From positions 1 to 64,000 of the forward strand of contig NZ_CALUCZ010000008.1 of the NCBI RefSeq assembly GCF_943914685.1: a stretch of 64,000 nucleotides of DNA, read 5' to 3'. Numbering within the stretch: the stretch's first letter is position 1; every line of letters begins with the position of its first letter. Below, piece by piece: positions 41,692 to 50,220 of the stretch. A program made the translations under genes and the position numbers. This DNA comes from an uncultured Mobiluncus sp. Lineage in GTDB: Bacteria; Actinomycetota; Actinomycetes; Actinomycetales; Actinomycetaceae. The notes beneath the pieces are model-generated. The model searched no databases. It was not told the origin of the DNA and saw only the letters and a program-made list of their open reading frames with translations.

Positions 41692-41747
41692 GCGGCGTTA
41701 CAATAGGGCGTTGTTTTTGGAAAACCGGTAACTACAGAAAAGGGTTT

Positions 41748-43667
41748 ATGGCACAGCGTCAAGATATCCGAAATGTCGCCATCGTCGCGCACGTCGATCA
41801 TGGGAAAACGACCTTGGTCGACGCCATGTTGAAACAGGCTCACGCCGAAGGGCTCCGGGCTGATGGCCCAGAACGGGTCATGGATTCGGGCGACTTGGAG
41901 CGCGAAAAAGGCATCACTATTCTGGCAAAAAACACGGCGGTCAAGTATTCCGGTCCGGCAGCTGTGGATAGCGGGTGTCCCCAGGGCGTCACCATTAACG
42001 TGGTGGATACCCCCGGTCACGCCGATTTTGGCGGGGAGGTAGAGCGCGGTCTGTCGATGGTGGACGGGGTGGTGCTGCTGGTGGACGCGTCAGAAGGTCC
42101 CCTGCCCCAGACTCGTTTCGTGTTGCGCAAGGCCTTGGCGGCGCGTCTGCCGGTCGTTTTAGTTATTAACAAGGTCGACCGCCCCGATGCGCGTATCGAT
42201 GAAGTCGTTTCCGAGGCGACCGACCTGCTGTTGACGCTGGCCACTGATTTGGAAGCCAGTGGAGAACTCGGTGAGGCCGGTTTGGACCTAGATCAGTTGC
42301 TGGACTTGCCGATTATCTACGCTTCGGCAAAGGTCGGGGCGGCGTCCCTGACGAATCCCGGCAACGGCAATGTCCCTGACGGCGACCTGGAGTGCCTGTT
42401 CGAGGCCATTTTGCAGCATATTCCGGGACCGACTTATGATCCGGAGGCGCCGCTGCAGGCGCACGTCACGAACCTCGATGCCTCTCAATTCCTGGGCCGC
42501 CTAGCGCTGCTGCGGATCCACAATGGAACTATTCGACAAGGTCAGACGGTCGGCTGGGCTCGTCAGGACGGCATGGTAGAAACCGTGAAGATTACCCAGC
42601 TCCTGGCCACGCACGGCTTGGAACGGGTCCCTGCCGAGTCGGCAAAGTACGGGGATATTGTGGCAGTGGCCGGCATCGAGGACATCACCATCGGCGAGTC
42701 CTTGGTTGACGTGGACGACCCGCGTCCCCTCCCGCTGATTCGGGTGGACGAACCGGCGATTTCTATGACGATTGGTATCAACACTTCACCGTTCGCCGGG
42801 CGAGTGAAAGATGCAAAAGTCACTGCGCGCCAGGTCAAGGACCGTTTGGAGCGAGAACTAGTGGGGAACGTGTCCCTGCGGATTGTGGATATCGGACGAC
42901 CGGACGCTTGGGAAGTGCAGGGCCGCGGTGAGCTGGCTTTGGCAATCTTGGTCGAACAGATGCGCCGGGAAGGCTACGAAGTGACCGCCGGAAAACCGCA
43001 GGTCGTGACCAAGACAGAAAACGGCAAGCTGATGGAACCGATGGAGGCCCTGACCGTGGACGTTCCGGAAGAGCACTTGGGAACGGTGACGCAGCTGCTG
43101 GCGGCGCGCAAAGGTCAGATGAAAACGATGACCAACCACGGAACCGGCTGGGTGCGTCTGGAATTTACCGTTCCGAGCCGTGGTTTGATTGGTTTTCGGA
43201 CGCGGTTTTTGACCGAGACGCGCGGCACGGGGATTGCCTCCTCGGTCAGCTCCGGGTGGGCGCCATGGCAAGGCGACATCGAGGGGCGCGCGACCGGCTC
43301 TCTCATCGCGGACCGTGCCGGGAAAGCCAGTCCTTACGCCATGATTAAACTGCAGGAGCGCGGTAACTTCATCATTCAGCCCGGCTCGCAGGTTTACGAG
43401 GGCCAGGTCGTGGGGGAGAACCCGCGCGGCGAGGACATGATTGTCAACGTTACCAAGGAAAAACAGCAGACCAATATGCGTTCCTCTACCCAGGACGCTT
43501 TTGAAGGCCTGACCCCGCCGATGAACTTTACCTTAGAGGAAAGCCTGGAATTCGCCGGAAATGATGAATGCGTGGAAGTAACTCCCGAAGCCGTGCGGAT
43601 TCGTAAGGTAATCTTAGATACGGAAACACGCTACAAAGATGCGGCGCGTCGTCGCCGTGAGCAGTAA
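41748..43667 (+). CDS. typA: Translational GTPase TypA/BipA
   Basis: 639 residues. G1 is VAHVDHGKTTL, G3 VDTPGHADFGGEVERG and G4 NKVDRPDAR, followed by EF-G-like domains and the BipA-specific C-terminus (PSRGLIGFRTRFLTETRGTG, RSSTQDAFEGLTPP). It binds ribosomes and helps 50S assembly, mainly under stress or cold. A small insertion near VDSGCPQGVTINVVDTPG is seen in actinobacterial forms. ATG with AAAAGGG upstream. Confidence 0.97.
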   Translation: MAQRQDIRNVAIVAHVDHGKTTLVDAMLKQAHAEGLRADGPERVMDSGDLEREKGITILAKNTAVKYSGPAAVDSGCPQGVTINVVDTPGHADFGGEVERGLSMVDGVVLLVDASEGPLPQTRFVLRKALAARLPVVLVINKVDRPDARIDEVVSEATDLLLTLATDLEASGELGEAGLDLDQLLDLPIIYASAKVGAASLTNPGNGNVPDGDLECLFEAILQHIPGPTYDPEAPLQAHVTNLDASQFLGRLALLRIHNGTIRQGQTVGWARQDGMVETVKITQLLATHGLERVPAESAKYGDIVAVAGIEDITIGESLVDVDDPRPLPLIRVDEPAISMTIGINTSPFAGRVKDAKVTARQVKDRLERELVGNVSLRIVDIGRPDAWEVQGRGELALAILVEQMRREGYEVTAGKPQVVTKTENGKLMEPMEALTVDVPEEHLGTVTQLLAARKGQMKTMTNHGTGWVRLEFTVPSRGLIGFRTRFLTETRGTGIASSVSSGWAPWQGDIEGRATGSLIADRAGKASPYAMIKLQERGNFIIQPGSQVYEGQVVGENPRGEDMIVNVTKEKQQTNMRSSTQDAFEGLTPPMNFTLEESLEFAGNDECVEVTPEAVRIRKVILDTETRYKDAARRRREQ

Positions 43668-43708
43668 CTCGGCGGATAAACCAAGAGCGGATACCGCGGG
43701 GAGATTCG

Positions 43709-45601
43709 ATGGGTAAACCAGACGTGAATAACGGTGCGGGGCCGGGTGCCTCCCCCAAGGGGTCGCGTCCTGTCACGCCTCGCCCCGCCTCCCGACCCGC
43801 AAAGCCGGCAGGAAAAGCGCCGGGCGGAGTGCGGGCTGCTAACGCCGCCGAAATGTTCCCCGGTTTTGCACAAGACAAGAAACGTAGCGGCAAGGTTCCG
43901 GTGGCCATCGGTGTGGTTATTGGAGTTTTGGCCCTGGCCTACGTGGGGGTGGCACTAGCCGTGTCGGGCAGTATGCCGCGAGGATCGTCTTTTGCGGGGG
44001 TCTCTGTGGGAGGAATGGCCCCCGATGCTGCCATTAAGAAGCTCGATTCCGAGTTGGGGGACAAGCTGAAGCAACCTTTCCCGGTGAAACTCGGCGCAAA
44101 AACAGCGAACATTGATCCGGCCGTGGCGGGGCTGCAGCCCGATTTCACCTCTTCCGTGCATGAGGTCGCCGATTTCTCCTTGAATCCAGTCAAGATTATT
44201 GCTCATATCGGTGGTGCCGGAGCACTGGATTTGAAATCGAAAATTGATGAGAAAGCGCTGGACAAAGCCGTTTCTGCGGCGGCCGCGGATTTGAAGTCCC
44301 CGCCGCAGGAGGCCGGTTTTAATTGTCAGGCGGGTCAGCTAAAGCCGGTTAAGCCCGGTCCGGGGCGGGACCTGGACCTGAAAGCCGCCACCGCCCTGCT
44401 GCAAACCTCGTGGTGGAAGCAAGGAGACCCCCTGAAACTTCCCGGCAAATCTAGTGCCCCGAAGTCGACCCAGGCGCATCTGGACGCAGCCACTAAGGGC
44501 GAGGCAAAAACCCTGATGAGCGCCCCGGTGAAGCTCAACGTGGGCGGGCAAAGCCTGGACATTCCTACTGCGGAACTGTGCCAGGACGTGACTTGGTCCC
44601 TGCGCGATGATGAGCTGAAAGCCAGTTTAGACGGAGAGAAACTAAAGAAGTTCACCTTGGAGAACACCAAGGGCTTAGAAACCGAGCCGGTCAACGCCAG
44701 ATTCAGTTTCGGCTCCGGGTCCCCGCAGGTGGTGGCGTCGCAGGACGGGACAAAACTCGATCCGAAACAGTTGGCTGACCGTGTGACCTTGGGAGCGACT
44801 TCGGAGGAAAACCGCGAGGTAAGCGTGGATTTGACCCCGATTCCTCCGGCGTTCAGCACCGATGACGCGAAGAACGCCGGGGTTAAGGAAGTCATTGGTG
44901 AGTTTTCCACCTCGCTGACCGCTGACCGGGTACGCACGGGGAATCTCACGTTGGGAGCCAAGAAACTGACTGGCCTGGTGTTTAAGCCGGGTGAAGTTTT
45001 CTCGTTGGAAAAGTCGTTGGGGCCGGTGACCGCGGAAAACGGTTGGGGCTACGCGGGCGTGGTCGAGAACGGAATCCACACCACCGGCTTGGGCGGCGGC
45101 TTGTCCCAGCTGTGCGTGACAACGTTGAACGCGGCCTGGTTCGCGGGTATGGATTTGATTGAGTTTCACCCCCATTCAGAGTGGTACACCCGCTACCCGA
45201 TGGGACGTGAATGCACTTTATGGACCGGGTCTTTAGACCTGAAGTGGAAAAATCCGAACCCCAATGCGGTAGTACTGCAGGGCTGGACCGGGGGCGGCAA
45301 GCTGCACATCAGATTGTGGGGAACCAAATATTACACGGTCGAGTCCCAGCAAAGCGGCAAGTCCGGGGTGGTGGCTCCGCGAACCGTGGTGAACAACTCC
45401 CCCAAGTGCGAGTCTTCCGGCGCAGGTCAGCCCGGTTTCACTGTGACTAATACCCGCACCCGTTACCTGAATGGGAAACAGGTCGATTCCAAGTCCTATA
45501 CCCACACTTACGTGCCGCAAAATAACGTGGTGTGTGCCAAAGATTTAGCCGCTCAACAAGCTAGTGAAGAGGCAACCCCGCCCCCAAGCACGGACGACTA
45601 G
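43709..45601 (+). CDS. VanW family protein
   Basis: 630 residues. A basic, Pro-rich cytoplasmic N-terminus of about 68 residues precedes one membrane helix (about 70-93). Outside lie peptidoglycan-binding-like (PG_binding_4) repeats with SFAGVSVGGMAPDAAIKKLD, then the VanW domain (about 400-530) with FKPGEVFSLEKSLGPVTAENGWGYAG and GGGLSQLCVTTLNAAWFAG. VanW proteins act at the cell wall, but their reaction is unknown. It is not by itself evidence for vancomycin resistance. ATG 41 bp after typA with GGGGAG upstream. Confidence 0.92.
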   Translation: MGKPDVNNGAGPGASPKGSRPVTPRPASRPAKPAGKAPGGVRAANAAEMFPGFAQDKKRSGKVPVAIGVVIGVLALAYVGVALAVSGSMPRGSSFAGVSVGGMAPDAAIKKLDSELGDKLKQPFPVKLGAKTANIDPAVAGLQPDFTSSVHEVADFSLNPVKIIAHIGGAGALDLKSKIDEKALDKAVSAAAADLKSPPQEAGFNCQAGQLKPVKPGPGRDLDLKAATALLQTSWWKQGDPLKLPGKSSAPKSTQAHLDAATKGEAKTLMSAPVKLNVGGQSLDIPTAELCQDVTWSLRDDELKASLDGEKLKKFTLENTKGLETEPVNARFSFGSGSPQVVASQDGTKLDPKQLADRVTLGATSEENREVSVDLTPIPPAFSTDDAKNAGVKEVIGEFSTSLTADRVRTGNLTLGAKKLTGLVFKPGEVFSLEKSLGPVTAENGWGYAGVVENGIHTTGLGGGLSQLCVTTLNAAWFAGMDLIEFHPHSEWYTRYPMGRECTLWTGSLDLKWKNPNPNAVVLQGWTGGGKLHIRLWGTKYYTVESQQSGKSGVVAPRTVVNNSPKCESSGAGQPGFTVTNTRTRYLNGKQVDSKSYTHTYVPQNNVVCAKDLAAQQASEEATPPPSTDD

Positions 45602-45640
45602 GCGACAGGCGAACCTGACGACACGGGGTAGGATAGATTC

Positions 45641-45964
45641 ATGACTTACGTGATTGCTCAACCTTGTGTGGACGTGAAAGATAAGGCTTGCGTTGACGAG
45701 TGCCCGGTCGACTGCATTTATGAGGGCGAACGCACCCTGTACATCAACCCGCTGGAATGTGTGGATTGCGGGGCTTGCGAGCCGGTGTGTCCCCCGCAGG
45801 CAATCTATTACGAAGACGACCTGCCTGCGCCGTGGACGGACTTCTTGCGGGCTAACCGGGACTTTTTTGCTGATTTTGATAACCCGACCCCCGGCGGGGC
45901 CTCCGTAGTGGGCAAGGTTGACAAGGACGACCCGATGGTCGCTGCGCTACCTCCCCAGGGTTGA
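45641..45964 (+). CDS. fdxA: FdxA-type 7Fe ferredoxin
   Basis: 107 residues, soluble electron carrier. Cys at 9, 17, 21, 25, 40, 43, 46 and 50 fit one 3Fe-4S and one 4Fe-4S cluster (CVDECPVDC and CVDCGACEPVC). The C-terminal half (WTDFLRANRDFFADFDNPTP) is the usual FdxA tail. In many actinobacteria this gene precedes dapC. Here gltA and dapD follow. Confidence 0.95.
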   Translation: MTYVIAQPCVDVKDKACVDECPVDCIYEGERTLYINPLECVDCGACEPVCPPQAIYYEDDLPAPWTDFLRANRDFFADFDNPTPGGASVVGKVDKDDPMVAALPPQG

Positions 45965-46113
45965 TTTTTGCACCAACAGGTGTGATTTTACCGAACCGAT
46001 TGAACACCCCTCGACGTGCGGGACGCCGCAAAGCGAAGCGACGCCCTAGTGATTTCCATTTAAATTATTGACGGCAAAACTATTGGACGAAACGCGGGTA
46101 ACGGGAGTACTAT

Positions 46114-46133
46114 AGTCCTAAGGACTTAAGTCC
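46114..46133. promoter_or_regulatory. Overlapping palindromes upstream of gltA
   Basis: AGTCC-TAA-GGACT (46114-46126) overlaps GGACTTAAGTCC (46122-46133). They lie about 75-95 bp before the citrate synthase start and just after TATAGT, a possible -10 element, so they may be an operator at the transcription start. Confidence 0.45.
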
Positions 46134-46206
46134 CAAAGCTCCCCAGCCTGGCGATGCTGCCGGACCAGCGCTTATATGAAAATCAAAATAATCGAGGAGG
46201 AATCTC

Positions 46207-47511
46207 ATGGGTGAGAATAACGGAGAGTACTTTATCCAATCTGACCAGAAGCGATTGGACACCCCTTTTCACCAAGCCACGCAAGGCAACAGCGGTCTCG
46301 AGATCAACAAACTGTTGAGTAGCACTGGCAACGTCACTTTGGACTACGGTTTTGGCAACACCGCCAACTGTGAATCCAAGGTCACTTACATTGACGGCGC
46401 CAAGGGCGTGCTGCGTTACCGCGGCTACCCGATTGAGGAACTGGCTCGCGAATCCAGTTTCGTGGAGGTCGCCTACCTCTTGATTTATGGCGATTTGCCT
46501 GACGCAAAGTCCCTGGAAACTTTCACCCATAAAATCAAGCGCAACCGCCTGTTGCCTGAGGACTTTAAGGCGTTCTTTACGGCATTCCCCTCCAACGGTC
46601 ACCCCATGTCAATCCTCCAGGCGGGCGTGGCCGGTCTGGCGACCTACTACGAGGATACTTTGAACCCCCTCGAACCTGAACAGCTCGAAGAGGCCACGAT
46701 TCAGCTGTTGGCCAAGCTCTCCGTCATGGTCGCGACCATCGCGAAGCGTGCCGCCGGCCTGCCCCAACTGTATCCTGATGCCTCTCGTGACCTGACCGAG
46801 GACTTTATCCGGATGTGTTTCGGGCTGCCCTACCAGTCCTTTGACATCGATCCGGCGATGGTCCGCGCTTTGGACCGTCTGTTTATCCTGCACGCCGACC
46901 ACGAACAGAACTGCTCTACCTCGACGGTGCGTTTCGTGGGCTCTTCTCACGCGAACCTTTACACTTCGGTGGCTTCCGGGGTGGGCGCGCTGGCCGGTCC
47001 GCTGCACGGCGGAGCTAACGAGGCGGTGCTGCGCATGCTGATTCAGCTGCGGGACACGGATATGTCGGTTAAGACCTTCGTGGAAAAGGTCAAGAATAAG
47101 GAAGACGGCATCAAGCTGATGGGCTTCGGCCACCGCGTGTACAAGGCTTACGACCCGCGCGCCGCCCTAGTGAAAGAATCCGCCCACGAAGTCTTGAGCC
47201 GTTTGGGCAAGGCTGACAAGCTGCTGGACTTGGCGCTGGAGCTGGAGGGTATCGCGCTGAGCGACGACTACTTCGTTTCCCGTAACCTCTACCCGAACGT
47301 GGACTTTTACACTGGCTTGATCTACCGCGCGATGGGCTTCCCGATGAAGATGTTTACCCCGTTGTTCGCGGTGGGTCGTCTGCCGGGCTGGATTGCCCAG
47401 TACCGTGAGATGATTGCCGATCCGGCGACCAAGATTGCTCGCCCGCGTCAGGTTTATATCGGTCACACTGAGCGTCACTACGAGAACTTGCGTTCCCGTT
47501 CCGCCAGGTAA
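46207..47511 (+). CDS. gltA: Citrate synthase
   Basis: 434 residues, hexameric type II-like length. It condenses acetyl-CoA with oxaloacetate. Active-site His and Asp are in SVASGVGALAGPLHGGANEA and GFGHRVYKAYDPRA, and the first His in LHADHEQNCSTST. ATG preceded by GAGGAGGA. A 240-bp upstream region with palindromes suggests individual regulation. Confidence 0.96.
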   Translation: MGENNGEYFIQSDQKRLDTPFHQATQGNSGLEINKLLSSTGNVTLDYGFGNTANCESKVTYIDGAKGVLRYRGYPIEELARESSFVEVAYLLIYGDLPDAKSLETFTHKIKRNRLLPEDFKAFFTAFPSNGHPMSILQAGVAGLATYYEDTLNPLEPEQLEEATIQLLAKLSVMVATIAKRAAGLPQLYPDASRDLTEDFIRMCFGLPYQSFDIDPAMVRALDRLFILHADHEQNCSTSTVRFVGSSHANLYTSVASGVGALAGPLHGGANEAVLRMLIQLRDTDMSVKTFVEKVKNKEDGIKLMGFGHRVYKAYDPRAALVKESAHEVLSRLGKADKLLDLALELEGIALSDDYFVSRNLYPNVDFYTGLIYRAMGFPMKMFTPLFAVGRLPGWIAQYREMIADPATKIARPRQVYIGHTERHYENLRSRSAR

Positions 47512-47622
47512 ATCGGCTTTTTGTGTCTCCCTGTCCACACGGCCTGTTGACCTGCGGCGCATAACGCGCGCAGGGGTGGGCGGGGTCAGAGCATTGACAG
47601 TATTTTAGAGAGAAGGAAAAAC

Positions 47623-48585
47623 ATGGTTAAGAAAGTTTGGGGTGTCGGCCTGACTGCCGAGACCGAGAGCGGAAAGTCGCTGGACACCTGGTACCCTTAC
47701 ATTTTCGAGGGCGACGTGGACGAGGCGAAGGCGAAAGAACTGACCGCGAAGCTGGCGCACCTGGAGGGCAAGGACGATGCCCGCCTGATTATCAACAAGG
47801 TCATCACCGTGACCGCCGATTTGGAGGACGATGTCCAGAGCGCTCCTGACGGGTACTTGCGTTTGCACGCCCTGTCGTGGCGGATGGTGAAACCCAACAC
47901 GTTGAGTCTGGAGGGCTTGTTCGACAAGCTGAACCTGGTGGCGTGGACCAGCCGCGGAGCTTGTGACTACGACAACTTTGAGGAGACCCGTCTGCGCCTG
48001 ATGACCAAGTACGGCATCGGCGCCAATATCCGTTGCGTGGATCGAATCCCCCGAATGACCACCTACGTGACCCCGGACGGGGTGCGGATTGCCAATACTG
48101 AAAACGTACGGTTGGGGGCTTACCTGCATCCGGGCACCGAGATTGGCTACACCGGATTCGTGAACTACAACGCGGGAACCTTGGGCGCGGCCCGAATTGA
48201 GGGGCGGCTGTCGCAGGGCGTGACTGTGGACGAAGGCACGACTTTGGCTGGCGGCGCTTCCACCGCGGGCACTTTGGCGGTGGGAATTCACAAGCGCGTG
48301 TCCTTGGGTAAGGACTGTCACATGGGGGCAAACTCCGGTCTGGCGGTTCCGCTGGGAGACGACTGTGTCGTTGAAGGCGGTCTGTATTTGAACAGTGACA
48401 CCAAGGTTTACTACATGCCTTCCGGCGGTGTTATGCCTGGTGATACCGGGTTCTTTATCGAGCCAAAGACGATGTTGGCCGAGGAACTGGCAGGGGTTTC
48501 CCACGCCGTGTTCCGCCGTAACTCCCAGACGGGCCGTGTCGAGGCCGTGTCTCGTGGTGGTACAGCCATAGAGTTCTCAGACTGA
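47623..48585 (+). CDS. dapD: 2,3,4,5-tetrahydropyridine-2,6-dicarboxylate N-succinyltransferase
   Basis: 320 residues, the actinobacterial form of DapD. It succinylates tetrahydrodipicolinate in the lysine/meso-diaminopimelate pathway. The left-handed beta-helix shows hexapeptide rhythm: VRLGAYLHPGTEIGYTGFVNYNAGTLG and HMGANSGLAVPLGDDCVVEGG. ATG preceded by GAGAAGGA. A bidirectional terminator follows 27 bases after the stop. Confidence 0.95.
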   Translation: MVKKVWGVGLTAETESGKSLDTWYPYIFEGDVDEAKAKELTAKLAHLEGKDDARLIINKVITVTADLEDDVQSAPDGYLRLHALSWRMVKPNTLSLEGLFDKLNLVAWTSRGACDYDNFEETRLRLMTKYGIGANIRCVDRIPRMTTYVTPDGVRIANTENVRLGAYLHPGTEIGYTGFVNYNAGTLGAARIEGRLSQGVTVDEGTTLAGGASTAGTLAVGIHKRVSLGKDCHMGANSGLAVPLGDDCVVEGGLYLNSDTKVYYMPSGGVMPGDTGFFIEPKTMLAEELAGVSHAVFRRNSQTGRVEAVSRGGTAIEFSD

Positions 48586-48612
48586 GAATCCGCCAGTTTG
48601 GCGCGGTTAATG

Positions 48613-48646
48613 CTTTTTGGGGCTGGCACACGCCAGCCCCAAAAAG
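48613..48646. terminator. Bidirectional terminator between dapD and the CWB2-CAP gene
   Basis: CTTTTTGGGGCTGG and CCAGCCCCAAAAAG form a perfect 14-bp stem with a 6-nt loop and T/A runs on both sides, serving convergent genes. Confidence 0.92.
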
Positions 48647-48702
48647 TTTATTAAGTTAGGAACAGTTTATTCGGTTGGGTGTGCTCCCTGTTTAAGGACG
48701 TT

Positions 48703-50145
48703 TTACCGGCAGAACATCTGGGTCGCGTAGGACGAATTCGGCCCGTCGAACCACACCCCGATACCGGTGGTGGTGAATCCGGCGTTCATCAGGTTCGCGA
48801 AGTGCCCGGGCGAGTGAATCCAGTTGGTGACGTGCTTGCTGCCGCCCTGGCCAGCGGGGAAGTAGCCCATGTGCCAGTCAATGTTTTCACCTATCATGCG
48901 GCAAGGATGGCCAAAGATAGAGTTGATGCCGTTCGGGTCTCCGTCGGAATGCTTGAAGTCGCCGGTTTCAGCCATATGTTTCGACCAAGCGCGAGCGAGA
49001 GCGTCCATGGAGGGGTTGCGAGTCAGGGGAGCGATGCCGTCCTGGGCGCGTCGGGCATTAATCCCGGCATGGATATCCGCTTCCTCCTGAGCGGCGGCTT
49101 GCTCCATGGACCCGGCCGCGTTACCAGGATTCTTTGGTTGCTGCGGTTGCTCTGGCTGAGCGGGCTGAGCCGGCGGGGTGAACTCAGTACCACTGGCAAT
49201 CATCTGCATAACCTGCGGATTCCAGATGCTGCCACCCAAGAAGATGGGAGAAGCGGCATTATTATGCGTGTAACCGGCGGCGACATTTATCCCGGAGCTA
49301 GGCGAGATAGAGGATAGGATAATGGGACCGTCTTGGAGTGCTCCCCCGGAAACAGAATCAGCCAGCACGTCGCCACGAGCCACGTAGAAGATTCCCTTAT
49401 GGCCGGGGAAAGCGTGGTTGGCAATCGCCAAGGAGGTGGCGTAGCGGTTCTCTCCCTGCAGGCGGTCGGTGGCTATCCCCTGGGAAACTTCGCTGAGCAC
49501 CGCTGCGGACACGGCCCCCGGCCCGCCCAAGGCTATGACTTTTTGGGTCCCGAGCGCCTTAATGGCGTTGGCGGCGAAAGCATTATTTCCGTTGGGATTG
49601 ACCAAAATAACCGGACCGTCTGTGAGAACCCCACCAGCTACCGCGTCGGGGGAGCCGTCACCGGCGCCATTGGCGATATAAGCCACTGTTGCGCCGCTGG
49701 GGAAAGCGGCCGCGGCAATTTTTGCTGAGGTTTCATAGCGATTGGCTCCGAAGAGTCGGGCGGTAGGCTTGTCCCCAGCTATTCGGGCTAAAGTGGCGTC
49801 GGAGACCACGCCCGGTCCACCTAGGGCGATGACTTTGCCGCTGACTTTCAATCCGGCCACATACTGGGTGGCAGCATCATTGTTGCCACCTGGCTTGACC
49901 AAAACAATTGGGCCGCCCGGCAGGGACCCCGCCGAGAGGGCATCGGCTAAAACGTCGCCGCGTGCCAGGTAAACATTTTCCGCCGAGGCAGGATAAGCGT
50001 GGCGAGAAATCGCCACGGAGGTTTCGTAACGATCAGAGCCCGCGAGCTGGTTGTAGCCCTCAGCATTGGCTGCGGCGCAGGTGATGGTAGACGCGCCCGT
50101 CAAAGCAAGGGCACAAACCGTGACAATGAAATGTTTTCGGTTCAT
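48703..50145 (-). CDS. Secreted CAP-domain protein with three CWB2 cell-wall-binding repeats
   Basis: About 480 residues from ATG 50145, chosen because AAAGGA lies just upstream and a signal peptide begins there (KHFIVTVCALALTGAST, cleavage near ANAEG). Three CWB2 repeats (about 30-320) carry LAGSDRYETSVAIS, LFGANRYETSAKIA and LQGENRYATSLAIA. A Pro/Gln linker leads to a CAP/SCP domain (about 365-480) with ARAWSKHMAETGDFKHSDG and GENIDWHMGYFP. CAP domains in bacterial envelope proteins have varied or unknown functions. An upstream in-frame start at 50220 would break the signal peptide. Confidence 0.92.
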   Translation of the reverse strand: MNRKHFIVTVCALALTGASTITCAAANAEGYNQLAGSDRYETSVAISRHAYPASAENVYLARGDVLADALSAGSLPGGPIVLVKPGGNNDAATQYVAGLKVSGKVIALGGPGVVSDATLARIAGDKPTARLFGANRYETSAKIAAAAFPSGATVAYIANGAGDGSPDAVAGGVLTDGPVILVNPNGNNAFAANAIKALGTQKVIALGGPGAVSAAVLSEVSQGIATDRLQGENRYATSLAIANHAFPGHKGIFYVARGDVLADSVSGGALQDGPIILSSISPSSGINVAAGYTHNNAASPIFLGGSIWNPQVMQMIASGTEFTPPAQPAQPEQPQQPKNPGNAAGSMEQAAAQEEADIHAGINARRAQDGIAPLTRNPSMDALARAWSKHMAETGDFKHSDGDPNGINSIFGHPCRMIGENIDWHMGYFPAGQGGSKHVTNWIHSPGHFANLMNAGFTTTGIGVWFDGPNSSYATQMFCR

Positions 50146-50220
50146 ATCAGGTCCTTTCGGTAGTCGGGGTGTATTTATTGTGACATACCGGGCGTGGGAA
50201 AAGTTACGTTTCGGGGTCAC

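Noticed and set aside
43709..45601. VanW gene as part of a vancomycin-resistance cluster
   Set aside because: No vanH/A/X or vanS/R genes nearby. VanW domains are common in wall proteins of Gram-positives.
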